The notes under the pieces were generated by a model that did not search any database, was not told the origin of the DNA, and worked only from the letters and a program-made list of their open reading frames with translations. A stretch of DNA of 20,200 nt from an uncultured Roseburia sp. (GTDB taxonomy: Bacteria; Bacillota; Clostridia; Lachnospirales; Lachnospiraceae). The DNA lies in NCBI GenBank assembly GCA_934358955.1, contig CAKRLC010000047.1, forward strand, positions 1 through 20,200, in the 5' to 3' direction. Within the stretch, counting starts at the first letter, position 1. Every line of letters begins with the position of its first letter. Positions 8,002 to 14,374 of the stretch are shown in pieces. The position numbers and the translations under genes were made by a program.

Positions 8002-8018
8002 TCATATATTTTATATCA
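8002..8018 (-). promoter_or_regulatory. Candidate operator, upstream palindrome
   Basis: The minus strand reads TGATATA-AAA-TATATGA, an inverted repeat with one mismatch. It shares the ten-base core TGATATAAAA with the downstream site at 7924-7942. Its edge is about 11 bases upstream of the -35 hexamer. The half-site spacing differs (three versus five bases), so affinity may differ. Two sites about 75 bases apart, centre to centre, could support looping. Confidence 0.5.
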
Positions 8019-8055
8019 TTTTTTTGTTAATTTTTATTTTGAGCAATAAAAAAAA

Positions 8056-8091
8056 CTTTATGAGAATTCTTTTTTGCAAATTCTCATAAAG
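8056..8091 (-). terminator. Rho-independent terminator of the C_GCAxxG_C_C gene
   Basis: A perfect 13-base-pair stem (8056-8068 with 8079-8091, CTTTATGAGAATT and its complement) encloses a ten-base loop. On the minus strand it is followed by nine consecutive Ts (8055-8047). It lies 95 bases after the stop of the small redox protein and insulates it from the GntP operon promoter just beyond. Confidence 0.88.
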
Positions 8092-8185
8092 CTTTCTATT
8101 TTCTGACCACATCTTCTGTTATTTAAATTTTCACATTAGAATCTTCCTACTGTACAGGCATCCCGGACACCTCGCATATTCTTAC

Positions 8186-8581
8186 TTATTTGCTCTCCGT
8201 AAGCTCATCGATCAGTTCGATGACTTCCTGGATCATATTATCGCAATGCGTTTTTTTATCACCGCCTTTGGCAGCATTTGCGCGCAAAAGATCTGCACAG
8301 TCTGTGAATCCATCGTGCTTTTTGGCAATACGGCTGCGGAATTCATTCAAAACTGCCGGCGACTCAATGCCTTTGGCACCAAGTACCATATATCCTGCTG
8401 TGATCGCGCCACAGGTACTGCCGCATTTCATTCCTCCGCCGAAATTACTGCCGATTGCTGCTGCTAACTCTTCGTCAAGCCCCATTTCCTTTGCATACAC
8501 GCGCATCACGGTCTGGGCGCAGTTGCTGCTTACCGGTACTGCATTTCTTAATTCTGCTGCTCTTTCATTGTGTTCTTTCAT
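8186..8581 (-). CDS. C_GCAxxG_C_C family putative redox protein
   Basis: A 131-residue small protein with the cysteine pattern of the C_GCAxxG_C_C family: Cys21 in S-N-C-A-Q-T-V, the core G-G-G-M-K-C-G-S-T-C-G-A (Cys53 and Cys57), Cys95 in F-T-D-C-A-D and Cys113 in T-H-C-D. The family is thought to be redox-active or metal-binding and is often encoded beside oxidoreductases or fused to them; its reaction is not established. An open frame continues upstream to 8707, but that stretch is a Lys/Arg-rich translation of a T-rich intergenic region (on the opposite strand). ATG at 8581 has AGAGGA eight bases upstream and begins where family similarity begins. It is divergent from the AraC regulator and ended by its own terminator. 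A TATAAT at 8635-8630 could be its -10, though no good -35 accompanies it. Confidence 0.87.
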   Translation of the reverse strand: MKEHNERAAELRNAVPVSSNCAQTVMRVYAKEMGLDEELAAAIGSNFGGGMKCGSTCGAITAGYMVLGAKGIESPAVLNEFRSRIAKKHDGFTDCADLLRANAAKGGDKKTHCDNMIQEVIELIDELTESK

Positions 8582-8685
8582 GTTTCCAATCCTCTTTCGT
8601 TTTCTTTTTATTTTCATGCTTCTTTCTCTATTATATACTATTTTCCACGATTTTTCTTTTTGATTTTCTAATTTTGGCTTCCATA

Positions 8686-8718
8686 TTTTGTAATGTTGGA
8701 CAATCATTTTTTGTAATG
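8686..8718 (+). repeat. Direct repeat in the divergent intergenic region (possible AraC-type binding site)
   Basis: TTTTGTAATG occurs at 8686-8695 and again at 8709-8718, 23 bases apart start to start, or about two helical turns. A partial third copy (TTTTTTGTAA) lies at 8771-8780. AraC-family proteins often bind tandem direct half-sites with this kind of spacing, and the AraC gene starts about 120 bases downstream. The tract is T-rich, so chance repetition is a real alternative. The rest of the 8582-8838 space holds only a weak TATATT (8789-8794) as a possible -10 for the regulator. Confidence 0.3.
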
Positions 8719-8838
8719 ACTGTTTCTTTCAGCCACATGATAAGTAACTTTAATATTGTATTTATGTCATTTTTTTGTAAAATAGTTTTATATTAAAGAA
8801 TTGGGATTTTTACGAACAGAAATGAGGTGTACTACACG

Positions 8839-10032
8839 ATGCGTCAAATTGATTACGGCTATATTGCCGAAAATGTATCTTCCATTACCCGCATACCAAT
8901 GCGCGTATACAGAAATAAAGAGCAGCTTTTTTTCTTCGATCCGACACATTTTCCAAAGGATCCTGCCGAACCTTTTATTGATAAATTTTTGGCAATCAAT
9001 CATGAATTAAGTTACTACATTACCCCTTATGATCAGTTTTATGGGATTATAAGAAATGGAACTGACACGCTTATTATCGGGCCAACCTTCGAGTTTGCTC
9101 CTTCGCGTGAAAAGATACGGGAATTTATGTATTTATTGGATATTAAGCAAAATCGTTTTGAGCAGTATCAGGCACTTATAAAAACGATCACACCTATGCC
9201 ATTAGAAGCTTTTTTGCATGAGCTTTGTCTTATTTATTATTTTATCACTGAAAAAAAGATTGATTTATCCGATATCATCGTTTATGACTCCAATACGTCG
9301 ATTGCTTCGCAAAATAATGTTCTCCGGGATACGCTGCCGCCTATTTCCAGCGCTCCTGCAGAGCTTGATTTTCCGGAGCATACGGCCTACACCTTTGAAG
9401 TTGATATGCTTCGCTTCGTGACAAATGGCGATTCCGATGGTCTGTTAAGTTACTTTAACAATCACTCCTATGGACGCGCCGGAAAAATCGCCTCTACTTA
9501 TATCAGACAGATCAAAAATATTTTTATCACAAGTGCAACTTTAGTTTCGCGCGCCGCCATATCCGGCGGTCTTCCGCCGGAGGAAGCCCTCTCACTCAGT
9601 GACCGTTACATCCAGCACAGTGAACAGTACATGAACCCTGAGCAGGTCATGAATCTGCAATATCATATGGTGATGGATTATACATCGCTTGTTGCCCAGA
9701 TACATAACGGTGCAAGAAATGACAAGTTTCTCCGTACCGTCAAAACATATGTCAGAGAGCATCTGCTATCTGATCTTTCCGTAGACCAGATAGCAAAAGA
9801 CCTCTATGTCAGCAGGAGTTATCTTTCCACCAAGTTTAAAAATGAAACCGGTATGACTCTTTCTTCCTATATCCAGGAGCAGCAGATTGCCCGTGCAAAG
9901 GATTACTTAAAAAACAGTGATAAATCCATTTTGGAGATAGCAACTTATCTTGGATTTTCTTCCCAGGGATACTTTCAGAATGTATTTAAAAAACATACTG
10001 GTATGACTCCAAAGCAATTCCGTGAGCAATAA
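8839..10032 (+). CDS. AraC-family transcriptional regulator
   Basis: A 397-residue cytoplasmic regulator. The C-terminal 104 residues (from about 294) are a complete AraC/XylS DNA-binding domain: first helix-turn-helix L-S-V-D-Q-I-A-K-D-L-Y-V-S-R-S-Y-L-S-T-K-F, then the linking helix, then I-L-E-I-A-T-Y-L-G-F-S-S-Q-G-Y-F-Q-N-V-F-K-K-H-T-G-M-T-P. The first 290 residues have no family I recognise; no membrane segment or response-regulator receiver is visible. A GTG at 8827 is in frame without a ribosome binding site, while ATG at 8839 has AGGTG nine bases upstream, so I use the latter. It converges on the GH3 gene and is the only regulator adjoining the glycoside cluster. Control of that cluster is therefore likely but unproven. 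Confidence 0.88.
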   Translation: MRQIDYGYIAENVSSITRIPMRVYRNKEQLFFFDPTHFPKDPAEPFIDKFLAINHELSYYITPYDQFYGIIRNGTDTLIIGPTFEFAPSREKIREFMYLLDIKQNRFEQYQALIKTITPMPLEAFLHELCLIYYFITEKKIDLSDIIVYDSNTSIASQNNVLRDTLPPISSAPAELDFPEHTAYTFEVDMLRFVTNGDSDGLLSYFNNHSYGRAGKIASTYIRQIKNIFITSATLVSRAAISGGLPPEEALSLSDRYIQHSEQYMNPEQVMNLQYHMVMDYTSLVAQIHNGARNDKFLRTVKTYVREHLLSDLSVDQIAKDLYVSRSYLSTKFKNETGMTLSSYIQEQQIARAKDYLKNSDKSILEIATYLGFSSQGYFQNVFKKHTGMTPKQFREQ

Positions 10033-10037
10033 TATGC

Positions 10038-12551
10038 TTACTCATCTTTCGGAAGCTTTGGTACCTTCGGTGCATCGGCCATTGCTTTTAATCCACGAAG
10101 TAAATGGCCGTTTGCCATCTCTGCCATTCCTTTTGCAATATTGTAAGGAAATGATTTTCCGGCAGACATGCTCATTGTCATGACAGAATTCGACTCCAGA
10201 ATCCTTTTTAAGAAGATCGCACCTTTTAATTTATTATCCCGTTCTGTTCCTTCCGGCAGTTTTCTTGCTTCTTTTTCACTCTTATCTGCCACAGACAGTA
10301 CTGCCCCAAAAAGGAATCTTCCCATAAAGGTCTGCTTTAAGTCCGTAAATCTGGACTCCAATGTGATCGGCAATGACGGGGTTTTTGGCGGAATCTTTTT
10401 TCCACTCATCTGCTCAAAGATCTCATCCGTCACTTTTTCAAGATCCGCTGCTGCATAAATCTGTTCTGCTTTTGTTCCCGCAGATTGTTTTGCAGGAATG
10501 CCTTCGTTTGTCTTTTTAAAATGACAGGTTTCATTGCATTTTGGCATCATTTTTTCGGTAACGTCCACGGTCCTGCTTACGATTTCCTCATGCGCATTTT
10601 TGCAGACTGCAACTTGATAGGTTCCTTCTTCCATAACCCAGCTGTGCTCCCGAAGAGAGAACACTTCCAATTGCTCCCATGGGATCAACAGCTCTGCCTG
10701 CTTTGTTTCTCCTGCCTTTACATAAACTTTTGTAAAGGCCTTCAGTTCCTTTGCCGGTTTAAATATATCTGTTGCCGGACCGGATACATAACACTGCACG
10801 ACCTCGGCTCCATCCACGGCTCCTGTATTCGTAACTTCTACCGTCACGCCAATTCCGCTTTCCGTTGTCTTCACGTCAAAGTTTCCGTAAGAAAACTCTG
10901 TATAGCTTAATCCATAACCAAACGGATATCTTACATTCTTTGCAGCCGTTTCATAATAACGGTACCCCACAAAGATACTCTCTTTATAAACCTCGGTATC
11001 TGTTTTTCCAAAAGCATCTGAAAAAGGAACATCTGCATACTGTTTTACCCATGTCTCAGCAAGACGTCCGGATGGATTCGCATTTCCATATAAAAGCTCC
11101 CGCGTTGCATATCCGCCATTCTGTCCCGGCAGGTACATATCAAGGATCGCATTGACTTTCTCTGCAAACGGCACCTCTATACTGGAACCGCCATAAAGCA
11201 CGATCACGATCTGTTTGTTTAAGGAAGACAGTCTGTCGATTAAAGCAAGCTGGTTCTGCGGTAGCTTCATTGTCTCCCTGTCGCAGCCTTCACTCTCCAC
11301 ATAATCGGTAAGTCCTGCAAAAACGACGATTTTTTCGTATTTTTTTGCTTCCCTGCAGGCTTCTTCGATCAGTTCTTTTTCCTCTTCTATGCGGTTTTCA
11401 TGATAGCCTTTTGCATACTGGTATTGTACTTTTGCTGTTTCAAATGCCTGCTTTGGTGTACAGATCCTTGCCGGATGGATCATGGAGCTTCCGGCTCCCT
11501 GATAACGCATCTTTTCGAAAAGCTCACCTACTACCAGAACCTTTTCTGTTCCTTTTAATGGCAATGCTCCGTCGTTTTTCAAAAGGACTGCAGAATCCAT
11601 TGCTATCTGCGCAGCCAGTGCATGATGACTGTCACGCATTTCTTCTGTCAGTCCGCCCTTTTGGATTGGACGTTTCTTCTTTTCTTCCTGGCAGGCTTCG
11701 ATCAGTTTTAATATATTTTCAATACGTTCGTCTAATTTTTCTTCCGGAAGGCTTCCATCTTTTACTGCATCGATGATCCACTTGCGGCAGATTGCCGTAT
11801 CTCCCGGCATTTCCAGTTCAAGCCCTGCTGCGACTCCTTTTACACGGTCGTGGGTTGCTCCCCAGTCAGACATGACAGAGCCATCAAATCCCCACTCTTT
11901 CCGCAGCACATCGGTAAGCAGCCATTCATTTTCACAGCAGTATGTCCCGTTAATCTTATTGTAAGCACACATCAGCGTTGCCGGTTTTGCCTCTTTTACA
12001 ATCTGCTCAAACGGTTTTAAATAAATCTCTCTCATTGCCCGCTCATCCGCAACAGAATTCCCAAGGAACCGGTAGTTCTCTGAATTATTGAGTGCAAAGT
12101 GTTTGACCGAAACACCCACTCCATTCTCCTGGACACCCTTCACTTCAGCTGTACCAAATGCACCCGCCAGAAGCGGATCTTCCGAAAAATATTCAAAGTT
12201 TCTTCCGCAAAGCGGATTTCTTTTTATATTCACTCCCGGTCCAAGTAAAATGTCTACCTCATGATTGGCACACTCTGCCGCGATTGCCTTACCCATTTTA
12301 TAAACATTTTCCGGATTCCAGCTGGATGCCGTCGTTGCCGCTGTCGGAAATGAAGTGGCAGGCTCACTTTCAGACACACCATTATCCTGACTGTCTCCTT
12401 TTTGTTTGCGCAGGCCATGCGGTCCATCTGACATGCTGATTGCCGGAATGCCAAGTCTTGGGATCGGATTTGTATACATAAAATCTGTTCCACTCAGTAA
12501 TGCTGCTTTTTCTTCTAACGTTAATTTTTGTAAAATTTCTTTTCTGTTCAT
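10038..12551 (-). CDS. Glycoside hydrolase family 3 beta-glycosidase with C-terminal extension
   Basis: An 837-residue exo-acting beta-glycosidase (beta-glucosidase or beta-xylosidase type). The GH3 N-domain carries S-D-G-P-H-G (41-46), G-R-N-F-E-Y-F-S-E-D-P (117-127), V-K-H-F (149-152) and the nucleophile Asp229 in V-M-S-D-W-G-A. The C-domain has E-S-E-G-C-D-R (419-425), with a glutamate there the likely acid/base, and L-P-G-Q-N-G-G. A fibronectin-III-like domain (about 555-660) follows. After residue 665 comes an extra ~170-residue segment not part of the standard GH3 architecture. There is no signal peptide, so it acts in the cytoplasm. The frame is open to 12602, but ATG at 12551 has GAGGG seven bases upstream and leaves a 28-base gap to the transporter gene. 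It is the last gene of the cluster and ends five bases from the convergent AraC gene. Confidence 0.92.
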   Translation of the reverse strand: MNRKEILQKLTLEEKAALLSGTDFMYTNPIPRLGIPAISMSDGPHGLRKQKGDSQDNGVSESEPATSFPTAATTASSWNPENVYKMGKAIAAECANHEVDILLGPGVNIKRNPLCGRNFEYFSEDPLLAGAFGTAEVKGVQENGVGVSVKHFALNNSENYRFLGNSVADERAMREIYLKPFEQIVKEAKPATLMCAYNKINGTYCCENEWLLTDVLRKEWGFDGSVMSDWGATHDRVKGVAAGLELEMPGDTAICRKWIIDAVKDGSLPEEKLDERIENILKLIEACQEEKKKRPIQKGGLTEEMRDSHHALAAQIAMDSAVLLKNDGALPLKGTEKVLVVGELFEKMRYQGAGSSMIHPARICTPKQAFETAKVQYQYAKGYHENRIEEEKELIEEACREAKKYEKIVVFAGLTDYVESEGCDRETMKLPQNQLALIDRLSSLNKQIVIVLYGGSSIEVPFAEKVNAILDMYLPGQNGGYATRELLYGNANPSGRLAETWVKQYADVPFSDAFGKTDTEVYKESIFVGYRYYETAAKNVRYPFGYGLSYTEFSYGNFDVKTTESGIGVTVEVTNTGAVDGAEVVQCYVSGPATDIFKPAKELKAFTKVYVKAGETKQAELLIPWEQLEVFSLREHSWVMEEGTYQVAVCKNAHEEIVSRTVDVTEKMMPKCNETCHFKKTNEGIPAKQSAGTKAEQIYAAADLEKVTDEIFEQMSGKKIPPKTPSLPITLESRFTDLKQTFMGRFLFGAVLSVADKSEKEARKLPEGTERDNKLKGAIFLKRILESNSVMTMSMSAGKSFPYNIAKGMAEMANGHLLRGLKAMADAPKVPKLPKDE

Positions 12552-12579
12552 TTTTCTGCCCTCATCTGATTTTTCATGA

Positions 12580-14163
12580 TTATGCGCCAAGTTCTTTTGC
12601 AATCCTGCTCCGGTATGCCTCTCCCATCAGAACTTCTTTTTCCCAGACTTCTTTTTGTTTTTCAGAAAGTGATGCATATGCTTTTTCTGCCTCTTTTTGG
12701 TGTTCTTCTGTCTCTTCCATATGTTTGAATTTCCGGATAATCTGCTGTTTTAATACAAGTGTTTTTTCAATATTCAAAAATGCAAGTACAACAACAAGCA
12801 CCAGACCAGTGATCACTTCCAGACCAACAAATGCAAAGGTGATCAGGCTCTGTACACTGTCACTCTGTACCACAGCTATCGTATTTCCTGCTGCATCCAT
12901 CGCTGGTGCCACATAACCGGCTTCTGCCAAAAGCATATTAAAAATTCCGGTACAGATTCCAACACTTGCCACTGCAATAATATTATAAATTGACATGGCA
13001 AGCCCGTCGCAGCGGATACCACTCTTCCACTCGAGATGATCTAAGGTATCCGCAAATAATGCCATAAATACATAAGCGCATGGCAGACCTCCGATATTTT
13101 TAATAAACTGACCAACAAGTACAACGACCATATTGTGAGGCTGCATACAGCAGATGAATCCACCAATTGCATAAATAATGAATCCTGCCAGTGTAACATT
13201 TCTCTTACCAAATCTCTTTGCCAGCGGCCAGACAAGGAAAATACCAAGTCCCATTGGAATTCCACCGATCACAGAGAGCATTGTCTGCGTAATACCGTCA
13301 TTATAGCTGCCTAATACATAATTGCAAAAATACACCAGTCCCAGATTTTTAAAGCTTGTTCCCACTGTATAGATCAGGAAATAAATTAAAATCGTTAATA
13401 TGTATCTGTCTGTCAAAACAATTTTCAGCTGGGTTTTATAAGGGATCTTCTTTTCTTCCTTCCCTGTCTCTTCCTCCGTTACACGTTCTTTTGTAAAGTA
13501 GTATTCCAGCAACGTCAATGGCAGCGCGAGCACTGACAGACATCCCATTACAAGGATCCATTTGCTCTTATCTACCCCCAGATATGGCATGACTAACATT
13601 GGGAAGATCAGTGCCACGATAATTCCTGACATCATGATCGTAGCAATCTGATTAAAAACAGAAAGTCCTCCTCTGTCTTTTCCATTTCTGGTTGACAACG
13701 GAACCATCAGATTATGGCTCATATTGAAGATCGTATAAGCAAAAGAATAAAACAGGTTATAGGACAACATTACCCAGATCACTTCAATGGTTGTATTCCA
13801 CTGTGGAACTGTAAATAGCAAGACTCCACTGACCGCAAGTAATGGTGCGGAAACAAGGATCCACGGCCTTGCCTTTCCCTGTTTTGTTCTCGTTCTGTCT
13901 ATTACATACCCCATCAGCACATTTGTAATAGCATCAATGATCTTCGATATGATCGGGAAAATCGCAAGGAATGCACCTCCCCATAATCCTGTCAGTTTTA
14001 ATACATCGGTATAATATACATTTAAATAAGTCGCCAATACTGCATTCAAAAGTAATGCTCCGGATGGTCCGATCAGATAGCCAAGCCATTTTTCTGCCGG
14101 ATGCACTTTTTCCGACCGGACTTTACTGTTCCATATGTTTGCTGCTAATTTTTCCCCATTCAT
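12580..14163 (-). CDS. GPH-family (glycoside-pentoside-hexuronide) sugar transporter
   Basis: A 527-residue membrane carrier with about 12 hydrophobic segments in the GPH branch of the MFS. Family marks near the N-terminus are [11 protein letters not shown], then [25 protein letters not shown], the conserved cytoplasmic loop of this family. A hydrophilic loop rich in Glu/Lys (around 225-240) divides the two halves, and the last ~60 residues form a charged, probably helical cytoplasmic tail. These carriers are cation or proton symporters for glycosides and oligosaccharides. ATG at 14163 has GAGGAG eight bases upstream. Encoded between the rhamnosidase and GH3 genes, it is the only sugar importer in the cluster, so it should bring in the glycosides that the signal-less GH78, GH3 and GH43 enzymes cut. 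Confidence 0.9.
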   Translation of the reverse strand: MNGEKLAANIWNSKVRSEKVHPAEKWLGYLIGPSGALLLNAVLATYLNVYYTDVLKLTGLWGGAFLAIFPIISKIIDAITNVLMGYVIDRTRTKQGKARPWILVSAPLLAVSGVLLFTVPQWNTTIEVIWVMLSYNLFYSFAYTIFNMSHNLMVPLSTRNGKDRGGLSVFNQIATIMMSGIIVALIFPMLVMPYLGVDKSKWILVMGCLSVLALPLTLLEYYFTKERVTEEETGKEEKKIPYKTQLKIVLTDRYILTILIYFLIYTVGTSFKNLGLVYFCNYVLGSYNDGITQTMLSVIGGIPMGLGIFLVWPLAKRFGKRNVTLAGFIIYAIGGFICCMQPHNMVVVLVGQFIKNIGGLPCAYVFMALFADTLDHLEWKSGIRCDGLAMSIYNIIAVASVGICTGIFNMLLAEAGYVAPAMDAAGNTIAVVQSDSVQSLITFAFVGLEVITGLVLVVVLAFLNIEKTLVLKQQIIRKFKHMEETEEHQKEAEKAYASLSEKQKEVWEKEVLMGEAYRSRIAKELGA

Positions 14164-14200
14164 AATTCTGTCTCCTCATTATATGCATGTTATTTTCATG

Positions 14201-14374
14201 CTATTTTATATCCCTCAGATATTCCTCAAACACCGGTGTCCACCATTTCAGGTATCCTGCCTGTGTCGGATGTATTGCATCTGCCATATAAAGCTTTCTC
14301 TCTTCATCTGAAATGGAATTAAACTCTTCATCATTCCACAGATCTGTTTTCTTGGCTCTGCGTTTAAAACTCAT
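14201..14374 (-). pseudogene. C-terminal fragment of an SGNH/GDSL hydrolase
   Basis: This 57-codon frame ends D-A-I-H-P-T-Q-A-G-Y-L-K-W-W-T-P-V-F-E-E-Y-L, the block-V segment of SGNH hydrolases in which the Asp and His of D-x-x-H complete the catalytic triad. The remaining blocks (the Ser, Gly and Asn motifs) are absent, so it cannot be an active enzyme alone. Its ATG lies inside the last codons of the rhamnosidase gene, overlapping by 11 bases, and a weak CCGGAA precedes it. The likeliest origin is a deletion that removed most of an SGNH gene and joined its 3' end to the rhamnosidase gene. A translated, coupled peptide is possible but less likely. Confidence 0.6.

Noticed and set aside
8190..8663. 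157-codon open frame on the plus strand
   Set aside because: It is antisense to the C_GCAxxG_C_C gene and its T-rich leader, has no family signature, and the opposite strand has a clear cysteine motif and ribosome binding site.
8582..8707. N-terminal extension of the redox protein to 8707
   Set aside because: It is Lys/Arg-rich translation of intergenic DNA; ATG at 8581 has AGAGGA at good spacing.
14178..14201. TATAAT (14183-14178) and a GCATG/CATGC inverted repeat before the GPH carrier gene
   Set aside because: The TATAAT would place the start site inside the ribosome binding site and has no -35; the inverted repeat is only five bases with no T tract, so neither a promoter nor a terminator is supported.
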